Under the pieces are notes generated by a model. It saw nothing but the letters and a program-made list of their open reading frames with translations, made no database searches and had not been told where the DNA came from. The translations under genes and the position numbers were made by a program. A DNA stretch of 64,000 nt from Nephrocerus scutellatus. Taxonomy: Eukaryota; Arthropoda; Insecta; Diptera; Pipunculidae. Shown in pieces: positions 1 to 11,500 of this stretch (its first letter is position 1; each line of letters starts with the position of its first letter). The stretch lies in contig OX352762.1 of assembly GCA_947095585.1 (NCBI GenBank), positions 7,481,969-7,545,968 of the forward strand, written 5' to 3'.

Positions 1-78
1 AGTAAACGTAAATAAAACACATATAAAATATTTTTTATCATGATATTTATTTTTTATTATAAAGTTTGACCGTTGACA

Positions 79-1130
79 TTATGTGTGAAACACTACATCA
101 TTTAAATGACCACCACGTGAATTGTTGCAAGCATCAATTCTTTTGAGGTAATTTTTGACCACTTTTTGACACATATTGGGCGGTATCTCAGCCATAACTT
201 GACGAATATTGGTTTTTAAGTGCTCAAGAGTTAAAGGTTTATCTGCATAAACACGGTCTTTCGCGTAGCCCCACAAAAAAAAGTCAAGCGGTGTCAAATC
301 GCATGATCTTGGTCTCTTGCAATAAAGCCATATTCGCTCGACTTGTGTGGCATGTGGCACCGTCTTGTTGAAACCACATATTTTCTAAGTCGTATTCTTC
401 AATAGCAGGCAAAAAAAAGTCGGTTAGCATATGACCATAAACCGAATTGACGGTGACAGTCGTTCCATTGTCGTTTTCGAAGAAGTAAGGTCCAATTACA
501 CCTCCGGACCAAAGAGCGCACCAAGCAATGACTTTTTGTGGATGTAATGGCCTCTCTTCAATTACTTGAGGATTCTCAGAACCCCAAATACGACAATTTT
601 GTTTGTTAACATACCCACCGAGTGAGAAATGTGCTTCGTCGCTGAAGAATATTTTGTTCGAAAAATCGCTGTCCACCGCCTGTTGTTCAAGCACCCATTC
701 GACGTATCTACGACGTTGTAAATGGTCAGCTGGCTTAAGTTGTTGTGTGAGCTGGATTTTATATGGATTTAGGTGTAGATCCAAATGCAAAATACGCCAT
801 AATGTGCCGTAAGACAGTCCTAATTCCTGAGAACGACGAGGAATCGACACATTCGGGTCTTCGGCAATACTTTCACTTATAGCAGCGATATTTTCAGTGG
901 TACGAGCGAAACGATGATGCACAGGCCTTACAATATCTGTAACCGATCCAGTCTCTTCTAATTTCTTCACAATTTTGCCAATTCCTTGCGTAGTTGGACG
1001 ATTATGTAAACCATAATCTCCTCTTAAAGCACGATATGTGGCTGTGGCAGAATCACCATTTTTGTAGTAGGTTTTTACAATTTCAAGCGTTGTGCGATAG
1101 TTAAGCGATCTATTTTCGTAAATGTCAGAC
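79..1130 (-). pseudogene. Broken mariner-family (rosa/DD41D-like) transposase
   Basis: Remnant of a cut-and-paste DNA transposase of the Tc1/mariner superfamily. Reading leftwards, the N-terminal helix-turn-helix region begins near 1130 (YYKNGDSATATYRALRG, then HNRP) without a surviving start codon. The frame stays open to about 284 with the catalytic motifs FFSDEAHF, GYVNKQNCRIW and WFQQDGATCHT. It then meets a deletion of about 45-50 bases plus a frameshift just before the third catalytic block. PRSCDLTPLDFFLWGY and the C-terminus resume in another frame and end at 79. It closely resembles the intact transposase at 37925-39010, so it belongs to the same family or a sister lineage. No terminal inverted repeats could be matched at its ends. 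It cannot encode a working transposase. Confidence 0.9.
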
Positions 1131-1539
1131 TTTCAACTGAAAAAAAAAATGTTTTAACAACTTAGTTTGACAGATGTCGAATTCCAGCCCTATACTTTTG
1201 AAACCGCGAAATGGATAACCATTTATATTATTGAAAAAAGGGCAAGAAATTATGAATCTAAAACATTACATATACAATTTTTGATGGTTCATTTCATTAA
1301 ATTATATATTAATTAACAAAGTGGTTTGAAATATACAGGGTGTATCCGTTAATGGGGAAAATACTTAAATGGGTAATTCCTTGGTTAATTTCGTGAAAAA
1401 ATCGTTCAGGAGGGGGAGTCTATATGCACCCCTTGCCCCATACGTAGCGTTTTAATGCGAAGAGACTTGCTTTTGACATTACATCATTTCACACCCTTTA
1501 ACACTTGATCGCTTCTAGCTACAAGGTCACTGTTGGTCT
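1131..1539. other. Unassigned AT-rich spacer
   Basis: No gene recognised. The sequence between the mariner remnant and the next repeat array contains a G/C-containing stretch around 1336-1470 that looks like part of a degraded repeat, but no match was found elsewhere in the window. Confidence 0.4.
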
Positions 1540-2030
1540 TTTTAAATTCTCTATATTAACTTCGAGTGCCCTTGGCTGGCGGACTGGCTGGCTGGCTGGT
1601 CAGATCTTGTGATCAATTTTTAACCCACATACCAAAGCCCGATTTTATTGAAATTTTGCACACATGTATATTTCCGGTGACAATACGTTCTATTAATAAT
1701 TGGGGCACCTCGGGCTTTGGGGTCGTGGGGCTCCCATACAAATTTATTACAAAATGTACCCGATTTTCTTCAAATTTTATCTCCGGTGGACACACTTACT
1801 GTAAAAATTTGGGAGTGATCGGCCCCATGGGTCGGGGGGCACCCATACAAATTTTATAAAAAAAAGTACCCGATTTTCTTCAAATTTTATACGAACAACA
1901 GTTTTTGTAAAAATTTGGTAGTGTTCGGGCTCCGGGGTCGGGGACCTCCCTAACAAAATGTTTAAAAAATTTACCCGCTTTCATACAAACTGCACATTGT
2001 GTATCCCCGATTAAAGAGTTTACACGAAAA
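1540..2030 (+). repeat. Repeat family A, degenerate tandem array, copy 1
   Basis: Four diverged units whose anchor motif CCCGATTTTCTTCAAATTTT (or variants) begins near 1638, 1759, 1869 and 1973, giving a 104-121 bp period. Each unit also carries a TCCGGTGGACA-like block, a TTTTTGTAAAAATTTGG block and a GGGGCACCCATACAAATTTT-like block. The array is preceded by a leader, TTTAAATTCTCTATATTAAC, followed by GGCTGGCTGGCTGG and GTGATCAATTTTTAAC. The same leader and unit order recur at about 30680 and 40110, so this is a structured dispersed element rather than a simple satellite. No protein or terminal inverted repeats were seen. Confidence 0.75.
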
Positions 2031-2269
2031 ATTGTAATTTTTAACGGGTTGTTTTTTTTAGAAATGAAATTAAATTTGTAAGGTCAACCAATGTACATTT
2101 TTTTTAATTCTTAAAACAATTACCGATAGGAACGTCGTCAAAGTCGAAAAATTAATTTTTTTGGGTGTGGGTGACTAACGAGCTTGATTGTTAAGTCAGT
2201 GAACTCACCCTGGTTTTCAACAAAGCACTACTGTCTTCCTCCTGCCCTCTTACTCGTCCTAGAGGTAAG
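2031..2269. other. Unassigned spacer
   Basis: AT-rich sequence between repeat family A and the first retroelement fragment. Nothing recognisable. Confidence 0.4.
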
Positions 2270-3210
2270 AAAATACCACATTGGAGGTCATCTGCATTGG
2301 GACAGCTCAGAAACAGGTGCAGAAAACTGTTCAACTCAGCCAAAAGCTCAAGGAAAGAGACATACTGGGACGCCTACAAAGGCACCCTCAAAGTTTATGG
2401 AAAAGAACTAAGAAAAGCTAAGCGTTTTTTCCTGGAGACTATGCTGTGGAAAAAAAGAAGAATCCTCAGAGGCTTCAAGGCTTAGGAAAGTAATCTCAAC
2501 TAATTCCAAAATGCCTAGCTGTTTGAAAAAGCAGACGGCTCTCTAGCGAAGAATCGCTCAATCTGCTACTAACTAGAAACACACACTTCCCAGGTAGCTC
2601 TCATGTCATTAGAAACGCTAACCTTAATTGTTCAAACTCTCTATGGCATAATACCAGCGGAACTCCAAAAGACCTCAGATATTACCCTACCTGTGTTAGA
2701 GGTAATTGTCTAGAGTTGGTCCACATTCCGGATTTATGGAGAGAAGTGAAAGTGATTTTCATGCCCAAAGCGAGCAAATGCTCTCACGTTAGACCCAAAA
2801 GATCTCAGACCTATCAGTCTGTCATCATTCCTTTTAAAAACGTTAGAAAGACTGATTGATATCCATTTTATTGACAAGAGACTTTTGTCTAATGAACAAC
2901 TTGCTTAATGCAAAGACAAATCTGTAGAAATAGCTCTACATATACGTTAGTGAGTTCTATTGAATATTCACTCCACTTCTAAGGAGTATACAATGGTAGC
3001 ATTCCTGGATATTGAAGGCGCTTTTAGCAACGTCAACACATCTGCGTTCGCAGCTGTACTGTAGGCCGTCAAGGTAGACGTCTCACTTGGCGCACTAACG
3101 CTTACAAGTCGGATCATTAATTCAAAACTGGGTGTGGCGTCTGCCAAAAGATTTGTCGCATAGGAACGCCGCAAGGTGGAGTTCTATCACCCTACTATGG
3201 AATTTAGTGC
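2270..3210 (+). pseudogene. Degraded non-LTR retrotransposon, reverse transcriptase part
   Basis: Fragments of a LINE ORF2 in several frames with stops. They run in the expected order: a lysine-rich linker around 2400-2480, a GSLAKNRS-like segment near 2530, VKVIFMPKASK and a SLSSFLLKTLERLI-like thumb/finger segment at about 2750-2860, a remnant of the FLDIEGAF catalytic block near 3000, and GTPQGGVLSP near 3165-3190. This motif order is typical of R1/LOA/Jockey-type insect LINEs. A related fragment in the same orientation lies at 60520-60850. Multiple frameshifts show it is long dead. Confidence 0.75.
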
Positions 3211-3458
3211 AGTCGTATTAGTCCAAACGTTGGGTTGTAATGTTTGTGTAGCTGTCGGAACAGTCCAGGCCCAGAAATGCGGCTGCTTCGACAGGCTGTG
3301 TCCATAGGGATAGCGGTGTTAGTAACGTCGGATGAGACGGGCAGCTGAATGAAGATGAGTGGTGTTATGTGGTGACGCAACACATTCCGAGCATTGATCG
3401 ATGATGCTGTCACGTAAACGGTGTATGTAGCTATTCAGATAAGAGCTCCATCCTGATC

Positions 3459-4465
3459 TCAGTTGTGCCATGCGGTGGCAACTAGTGATGATGCATAGAG
3501 CAGTATTATGACAAGTTTGAAGCTTCTGCCATTGTGTGTGGCAGTGGCGAGGGGTCCAGATAGGTGCCGTATAGTTAAGGACCGATCTGCCAATTGCCTC
3601 GTTTTTTGATGTTTTTTGAACGAGTCGAAAATGTCAACAGTTTGTCGAACGTGCGGGGAGTTTTGCCATGCAGTCGGTGATAGGACCCCTCCTTGGGGTA
3701 CATCTTGTTTATATTTTCTATGGCGACTTGTTGTTCCGGAATTAGACATAAGATTTCCTGCCATTTGCGATTTCATCCAGTCCATAATGGCTTTGGTGGG
3801 TTTTGCACTGCGTATGGCTAATTCGACTTCGGAGGGAAGTAGAATACGTGTGGTGTTGTCGTGGCCAAGACATTTCCTGGGAGTGGCACGCTAGCTCTTG
3901 TTACGGTGCGTGGGGCGTTCTATAAACTGGCGACAGATCATTGAGAAACACTTCCTGGGGCAGTCTTGTTGTGTGCTGTTGAAGGAGATGGCTGTTAGGT
4001 CTCTACGTCTGGTGGTGTTTGAGAGCTCTTTGAAAGTGGATCAAAGCTTCTTTGAGCTTTAGCTCGCATGTGTTGGTTGACTAGGCGATCAATCTCGTGA
4101 TTTAGTAGGTTAATTCTAGTATTCGCAGGGTTGATGCTGCGAATGTGGTCACGTTCATTAGCGAGCTGGGACTGCTTCGGCTGGGAAGTTATGCCACAGT
4201 ATAGGGATTCTTCCGGCTGGAATGAAACGGGCCGCTGCTCTGACGACGATCCGGCGTAAGATCCTTTCACCTGAGATTGCGTTGCGTTGGGGGCTGGTAA
4301 CTTTCCCAATTGTCTGTCGACAAACCTGGTGAAACTTGGCCAGTCCGTCTTGGCGTAATTGACAAATGTGTGTCTATCCGCAGACACAAAGTCATCGGTC
4401 TTATCCACGGTGATGATGATCGGGATATAGTCGGAGTTTAACCAGCACCACCTGCTCCGCTGCAA
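3459..4465 (-). pseudogene. Degraded Jockey-clade LINE, endonuclease-RT linker and RT fragment
   Basis: Leftward remnant. The 3995-4465 segment reads through the end of the apurinic-like endonuclease (a degenerate SDYIPIIIT block, canonical form SDHLPIII) and the linker containing NERDHIRSINPANTRINLL and LVNQHMRAKA, which are hallmark Jockey-clade linker sequences. The 3459-3785 segment carries the RT block HRKYKQDVPQGGVLSP. The YADD-containing middle of RT is missing. It sits head-on against the plus-strand LINE fragment that ends near 3210, so this region is a mosaic of separate insertions. The related fragment at 60900-62010 preserves the same linker. Confidence 0.8.
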
Positions 4466-4553
4466 TAGATATACTGTTCAACTTAACACCACTCGACATC
4501 TTCAGCAGACAAGTTGGTGCTAGCGGGGCTATTCGCCTCAACGTAACCTCCTA

Positions 4554-5015
4554 GTGGATAAGAAATCAATTCGGATACTCCTCTATTCTGAATTCATTCA
4601 GGGCTCCACAAGACAACTACATTTCAACAAAAACTTCCAGTTCACCATCCCTCCAGATCAATCTGGGAAGAAGGTGCTATCTCGGAGGACAAATCGCTTA
4701 TTCGGTGCGGGGTTCAAAAGAAATATCCAGATGCATCCCGCCCATTCTCGAAGCCATCCGCAATACCCGTGCCTCAACTCGAGCCTACGGGTCTATCATT
4801 AGGCCTATCTTCAGACGTACTAACGAATTCAGGGGTTCCTTCTTCAGCCGCACAATAACTATGTGGAATAATTTGCCCGACTCTGTTTCCGCATTTGTAT
4901 GATCTGCAGTCATTTAAGACACACATGCATAGACATCTCATCTTTTCCTCTCCCTCATTTGCTAACGCCCACGCTGTGCTGACGGAGCAGTTCAACATTC
5001 ACCTGTGTGTATTGG
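4554..5015 (+). pseudogene. 3' end of a CR1/Jockey-like LINE ORF2
   Basis: C-terminal tail of a LINE polymerase: ISRCIPPILEAIRNTRAST, then RRTNEFRGSFFSRTITMWNN, then LPDSVSAF, followed by a frameshifted stretch corresponding to LQSFKTHMHRHL and FANAHAVLTE. This tail is characteristic of insect RT proteins related to mobile element jockey/CR1. The same family occurs in opposite orientation at 51378-53215, where more of the RT is kept. Its coding capacity is broken. Confidence 0.8.
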
Positions 5016-5125
5016 ATGCCGAGGCATAGTGACATTCTGGGAAAATGCAGGGCCGATGAATTGCCAATTGCCCCTACCTACCTGAAAATGTCTCCTTAGG
5101 CATTCCGATTGCTACATTCACACTA

Positions 5126-5430
5126 ATGTTAAAGCAGGATGCTACTGACAAAACCAATCTTAGATGGACAAATGGTATAACTTGTGTAGCGAAAAAAAAA
5201 GAGCTGGCCAAAGCTGCACCCGAAAAGCTCCAAGCGTTTATTCTCTCTAACCAGAGTGCACATAAGCGCTGCGATAGGTGTAATTACTGGGCACTGTCTT
5301 ATAGGCAGGCATGGAGCAAGGCTTTGTATTTTCCAATGACTTCTGCAAAAGCTGCATGGACGAGGAAGAGGAAGAGAAATTCTTCACATTCTCTGCACTT
5401 GCACAGCTTTCTCTAAATCCATTTGGGAGC
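5126..5430 (+). pseudogene. LINE RNase H/C-terminal fragment
   Basis: One frame gives TNLRWTNGITC; another gives ITGHWALSYRHAW-like sequence and then CKSCMDEEEEKFF at about 5340-5385. The motif C-x-x-C-M-D-E-E-E-E followed by a degraded leucine/cysteine/histidine segment is the C-terminal tail found after the RNase H domain in R1/LOA/Jockey-type insect LINEs. It may belong to the same dead element as 2270-3210, which lies upstream in the same orientation. Confidence 0.6.
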
Positions 5431-6056
5431 CTTATTTTACAACGACCCTAACGATTTATCAAGCACTGACATCAAAAGTTTTCTACGCTTCATTCCAAGC
5501 TCCAACTGGTTCAACGCGTAGGGCGAGAACTCCTCCCGATCCATGTGGCATCACAATGGACCATCTATTGGTCTAAACGGGTCGACTTCCTGCCAACAGA
5601 CACCCCAACCTAAGCTAAACCATTCTCAGCGATGAGTCCCATTTTATGATGCTAGCAGCTCAGTCAATGGAGATCACTACCGGGCCAAACAATCGAGATA
5701 TTGAAGCAGTGACCGTGTTATCTCCAGAAACGGACTTAATTGACCGACATTGCATTTTTGAAAATTATTCAAAAAATTGATTTGCTAGGACTGTTTGAAA
5801 ATGTGACCAAATTTGACGTATTGTTCCCCTTTCCACTTTTTCTAACAACAAAACATTCCAATTTAAAAACAAAATAATTTCATAAAAAAAATCGAATCCG
5901 CATTTAGTTTAATAAACTTTGGTTTGGTTACTTTACGTCTTTTAAATTAATAAACGTTAAATTTTAAAAAAGCAATAATTTCAGTAGTTTTCTTTGTTAT
6001 ATAACATCAGCCTAACAATAAATATAGCACTGTGGAAATCTGCAATCACCGAAGCA
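5431..6056. other. AT-rich spacer, 3' flank of PRADC1-like gene
   Basis: No coding sequence or repeat recognised. The right half should contain the 3' UTR and polyadenylation site of the leftward PRADC1-like gene. Confidence 0.4.
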
Positions 6057-6811
6057 CTACCATCCAAGCCACGGCGGATGATTAATTTTGTTTGGTGGAA
6101 CAAATGTCAAATTCACCGGTAAATTGATTAATGCATGAGATCGCTTTAGCTTCTTTAAAGTTGACCGAATAACTTGGCCATTCTTGCCCAGAAGAAAACC
6201 AGCCGGAATGTGTGCATCACGATCTGTGTTGTCGTGTATCATTTCAATGTAGTAATCGAATTCTGTCGATTCATTATTGAACTCCGTGATGATTGCTGCA
6301 TGTGCGCCAGCCTTTTCCACGTTAATGGTTTTCGTCACAAAAGAACATTCACTGGAAAATACGTAAATTAACAAAAAAAATTCAATAAGTTCCCTATCAT
6401 TATTTACCCTCTTTCAATTAGGGCAACGTTTCCCCACAATTCATTTTTATTTTCGATATTTGTGCAAGCATCGAGTGGTCTAACAGGCACAAGGTCAACT
6501 TCTTCAAGTCTTCGATTGAATGTGGTTCCAAAGTCTCTTGCTGGTCGCAGGCGATACGTGTACTGTAGTTCAGAGGGTTCGATTATCTCAAAGAAGACAT
6601 CGCCAGCAATGATGTCCTGTGTGGTCACAATCTCATTCAATGGCAGAGTACCTAAAGGGTATAATTAGCAGGACAGAAGGGACTACTTGAAAAGAGTGTG
6701 ATGCCACCACAAAGACTCACCTACTCCTGATGCTAAACGAATGTCACCGACGACGATAATTAACAACAACAGTGCAACGATGACAATGCTTACGCTCACA
6801 CATTTCAACAT
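6057..6811 (-). CDS. PRADC1: Protease-associated domain protein, PRADC1-like
   Basis: Small secreted glycoprotein built around one protease-associated (PA) domain and lacking any protease. Three exons on the minus strand: 6721-6811, 6408-6651 and 6057-6351, joined at GT/AG sites in frame to give 209 aa. Exon 1 encodes a signal peptide: MLKCVSVS followed by a hydrophobic run of I/V/A/L residues. The mature part keeps family landmarks: TYRLRPARDFG, the LVPVRPLDAC segment, VALIERGECSF at the PA core, AAIITEFN, YYIEMIHDN, HIPAGFLLGKNG and a C-terminal PPWLGW that matches the PPWTFW-type ending of vertebrate PRADC1. Length is close to the vertebrate protein (188 aa). The gene is divergent from l(2)gd1, with 1.7 kb between start codons. 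Its molecular role is poorly known in the family, so only identity is claimed. Confidence 0.9.
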
Positions 6812-7559
6812 TATTTTCGGCGGTGAAAATTTGCTGATTTTTATTCATAAATAATGCGAATTTTTTGGTGCATTGTCTTCATCTATAACAGCAACTATAA
6901 ACAGTTCGTTTGGATGTAGATTATAAAACAAAAGGAAGCTGAAATAAAAATCGGTAAAAAATCGTATTGGAGTAGTAATATAAGCAAGAGCAACCAACGG
7001 TGGAAACAATCAGAAATTATTACAATACTTTTGACATTTGACAGCCGAAACCATATGATTACTGGTACTGACAAGACTCGACATTTATTTTCATGGCCAG
7101 TGTTAATATTAGGGGTTTTTTTCTCGGACAAGTTGTCCGCGACAACACAAAATACGGTGTATTTATATAACTTTAATCCAATGATTTGTCAACCTTCCTT
7201 GATCAGGTTCTTTTTTTTTTTTCATTTTAATTAATTTGATTTTCTAACGTAAATGTGCTTGAAGATATAACTATAATAATAAATATTATAAAAACAGAAA
7301 AATATTAAAAAATCGTGTTCTAAAAACTTCCCGACTTTAATTTCCCTTAGTTGTCCGCTTCAGGCGTAGACTGAACATTCCGAATATTCCGAATTTAACA
7401 TAAAACGTTATTTTATTTATTATTTGTATTCTATTCCTTTTTTGGCAATTCTTTTATTTTTTTGAAATGTTTAGAACGTATTCTTTTAATACTACAGGTA
7501 TTCAGAGTATTCTTTTGTCACGTGATTCATATTCTGTTCCTTATATTCTTTCTATAAAA
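6812..7559. promoter_or_regulatory. 5' flank of PRADC1-like gene
   Basis: AT-rich intergenic half next to the divergent PRADC1-like start. It contains a tandem heptamer pair TTTGACATTTGACA at 7030-7043, matching TGTCAAA motifs seen upstream of Coq3 and Mpp6. No TATA box could be assigned with confidence. Confidence 0.3.
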
Positions 7560-7900
7560 TTAAATAAAGAAAACATTTTTTTATGTTGTTACACTCCGAA
7601 TTTCCGGAAGTGATCTTTTTACTCTGACAAAAAAATTCAGAATATTTTTTTACAGCTGTAGTTGTTTGTTAGATTCTTCAAACATGAGACATGACTTCCA
7701 CGTAGAATTCAGGTGAGAAATAAAACTATCCTCTGATACTAAAAAAAACACTACAGATAATTTTTTGATCTGACAGATTGGATTAAAGAAAAAAATTATC
7801 GGATTTATCTGATATGTAATTTCTCTGTTCTCTCCGATTTCCCAGACACACAAAGTGAAAGTAGGGGCGTGTTTAAAAGTGGGCGGAGCAAGTATTGGTG
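7560..7900. repeat. Repeat family E, copy 1
   Basis: Shares an ordered series of blocks with 45640-45930: GTGATCTTTTTACTCTGA, a TACAGCTGTAGTTG-like block, TTTAAACATG-like sequence, GATCTGACAGAT-like sequence, AAAAAAATTATCGGATTTAT and TTTCTCCGA. Order and spacing are conserved although identity is moderate. No coding capacity or inverted termini were found. Confidence 0.65.
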
Positions 7901-8517
7901 TCAAATGAAAGGTAAAAACTAACTCTACACAGCCGTAATATGTTTATGGGCGTAGACCAAGTTTAACGGAAGCTTGATTTATTTGTATTTTGTTTGTGTG
8001 CTCATGTAATTGAATTTCATATAATTGAGTTTTTCCCATACAAAAACAGGTGTTATATAGCAAACTCCATTATAAGCTTTTCGAGATTTGGGCTTTCGTA
8101 CACACCCCCCATGGAAGCCCCATGAAAGCCTCAACTGAGCAGATTTTGGAAATCGCCATCTTGTTTTCCGGAAACGCCCCCTTTAGGAAGGAGGATCGTG
8201 AATATAATTGTCATGAATTTTTTGTCATTGTACGGCATAAAAGAAGGGCTCATTTACAATAAAAATCTACTTCAATGGACAGTTTAAAATGCACTGCAAT
8301 TTTATTAAATATGACAGCTAAAACCACTGTGTAATGTCAATTGAGTTCAAATGTCATGGAACGTTGTTGGGTTTTATACCATCAATTAAAAAGTCAAAAC
8401 ACCAAAGGTCTGTTGTCTGTTCATACGTTTTTATTTTCAAATCAAGAGGACTTTTTGCTTGTGTTTGAACTGCGGAATAAATAATTTTCAACTCAGTCTC
8501 CACAATTTAACTGAAAA
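7901..8517. promoter_or_regulatory. 5' flank and leader of l(2)gd1 homologue
   Basis: Intergenic and presumed 5' UTR sequence before the l(2)gd1 start. TGTCAA-type motifs occur at about 8335-8355. No other feature is recognised. Confidence 0.3.
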
Positions 8518-11500
8518 ATGTTTGCACGCAAAAAGCCGGAGCCTACAAAGCAACGTAAGCACGTTTTGTCTCAGGTGAGTGTCAATATCGCCGCATGAGT
8601 CATGATTTCTTCTAATTGTGCCTTTGTTGTCTGCGTCTAGTTTGGTTTGACGGACATTCCTGATGACTTTGATCCGTCAGCTGGCTTAAGTGATGAGGAA
8701 GCAGACAGCGATTTAGTGGCTGAATTGGCTCGCATTGCCGGTGGGGAAAAACCGAAACCGAAGCAGCGAGCAAAACCGCATTTAATGCCAGCATCCGATT
8801 TGGATAAAATGATCGCAAATAGCTTGCGAGATATAGAAAGCGATGATGATGATGAAGAGAATGATGATCCAGATCTTTTGGGCGAACTGCGCGATATTGC
8901 AGGAGACGAATTAGAAGACGATGTAGGAGCTATTGATGCAAGTTCAGCAGGCGATGATATGTCGGAAACCCAAATATTTCTACCTACCACAACTACTGAC
9001 ATAATTGGAATCATAAAGCAGCGAATTGAAATGTACAAGCTAGCGGAAGCTAACGCCAATGCTGCTGGTGAGGCTAGCAAAGCAAGAAGGTTCAATCGCG
9101 GTCTAAAGACGCTGAATGATCAACTAAAACAAGCCTCAGCGGGAAAGACAATAAGTGTTGATGATATGCCGCCTGAGGTAAGTGTGAAAGGAGGAAATCC
9201 GGCGACGACGGAAACGACGACTATCGCGACAAATGCTACAGAAACACCTTCAGTTGAGCTGATGCCAAAAATGCCATTACGACCTGCGCCACTTCCTCCG
9301 CCGCTCAGGAGTACTTCTCCCAAAGAGGAAGTTAACCCTCCCTTTGATTCTTCTGATGTCAAAGCTGAGAATCCAGTACTCTCGCAAATGAATAGGCGAC
9401 GGACAGAATACAAAGCAGCTGCTCTTAACGCAAAGCGTTTTGGAGATACGGCCACCGCTTTGCAGTTTCTTAAGGTGGTCAAACAATTCGACATGGTCAT
9501 CAAGATGTGCGAGGAAGGCCAGGAAGTTGACTTAAGCGACATGCCACCGCCACCAGAAGAGTTTATGGAGTTTTTAGCAAAAATGCAATCTGCCGAAGGC
9601 AACAAAGATGCAGCCCAAGATACAGTTACAGTCACGGATATACCTGCCGACAAGTCAGAGCAAGAGCCAGAGCAATTAGCTGTAAAGCCACCGGCAACTA
9701 TGCTGGAGGCGCTAGAAGAACGTCTCGAGAAATACCGATCCGTCGAAGAGTCTGCCAAAGCGGAAAACAATACAAGCAAGGCACGACGTTTCGGTCGAAT
9801 TGTTAAGCAATACGAAGATGCTATTAAACGTTACAAAGCAGGAAAACCTATTGCCTACGATGAATTGCCAGCACCACCGGGTTTCGGTCCGCTTCCAATT
9901 CCGGGAGGAGGCAGTGAAGCAACTTCACCGGAAGAGCCAAAATCAAATTTAAACACACCATCACCTTCAACAGATCCACCAACATCAACAGCAGAAGCAT
10001 CCCCTTCAAATGTCCAACCACCACCAGCAGAAAAACCAGAACTTACTACACGAATTTCAGGCAACAAGCACAGCACTAACCTGGCCGAACAACAAATGAA
10101 GATCCTTCTTGATCGCCAGAAAGAGTTCAAAGTGGCCGCCTTCGATGCGAAAAAAGCTGGCGAAATTGACCAAGCTAAAGAATATCTTAAGATCTACAAA
10201 GGATTCGAAGCACTTCTGAATGCTGCGAGCAATGGCCTGCCAGTCGATTTAAATACGGTGAGTTTGGTCAGAAAATGTATTCCACTCATCTTTTTTTTAT
10301 TTCAAACAGCTTCCAGTACCTCCATCGCAACGTGAGAATCTGGAAGCATCCTTTGCCATTGTCAACCCAGACGATTGCGATCCTAATGATGATATTTCCG
10401 ACATTGGTGTACGCATCGAGGAGCAGCTGGCTAAGCAGCTTATGATGTGTAAGAACACCAGGTAAGTTGTTGTTCAACTAGCACTGCTTTTGTAAAGAAC
10501 TTTACATCACATTTGTTGTTCAGAGATCACCATAAAGCAATGGCAGACGTTGCTGGTATGAATCGGTTCGAGAATCTGGCACTAACAGTACAAAAAGATT
10601 TGGACTTGGTGCGCTATTCAAAAAGGTAACCATGTCTTGGTGTTGCAAATGACGTGTATGGTTTTTAATTAATTTAATTTGTAATTTTTCCACCAAACAC
10701 AGAAAGAATTTCCCACTTCCAAAATTCCACTACGAAAAGAAGAGTTTCAACATTGTCCACTGTAATACAGACCTCACAGACAACGAAGTCGAGATTGTGG
10801 TAGTTCGTGGTATTAACTACAATGTAGCGAATCCGAAAGATGTCGACACCTACGTCAAACTAGAGTTTCCTTATCCGCAGGTTTGTTGATGTTGATGATT
10901 GTTTTTTTTTTTTATTATTTATTTCATATTCTTAACTGTGTTTTTACCTTAGGATGACTTCTTCAAAGCGAAGACACCCCTCGTAAAAGACACCGACAAT
11001 CCAGACTACGATCAACGTTACAAGGTGGAAATTCAACGTTCCAATCGGCAGTGTCAGCGAATTTTCAAACGTCAAGCGGTCAAGTTCGAAGTTTACTCAA
11101 GAGGGTAGGAGGATTGTTTTTAAGTTTTTGTTTTTTTTTTAATTTTTCCCTTTTTGGTTTGCTTATTAATGATGTTCTCTCTTCTTGCACAACACATCTA
11201 AGAAAAAAGGACAAAAATTCTAGTAGTTTGTAGTAAAAGATCACAAAAAGGATGAATGTTTTTCTAACTTCTTCGAATGTAGTACGATAGATTATTGTTA
11301 TGTAGTTTGGCGTCTCAGCTTGCTAGCCTACCATTTTGTTCTCCATGACAATTTGCCCAATAAATTGGGTGATTTGTTAGTTTTGCATTAACTCGATGGT
11401 TTTTTGTATTAACAAAAATATCGGCAACCTAACGGCTGTGTCTGACTCAGCCTACGACAACAACGCGTGTATTTAGTGCGGGCGTTCTCACTTAAAAATA

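Noticed and set aside
603..812. Plus-strand open frame inside the left mariner remnant
   Set aside because: Lies antisense to the transposase-coding sequence, so it is a shadow frame.
8637..9779. Long Ser-rich minus-strand open frames opposite l(2)gd1 exon 2
   Set aside because: Antisense shadows of a biased coding sequence; the plus-strand product is clearly l(2)gd1.
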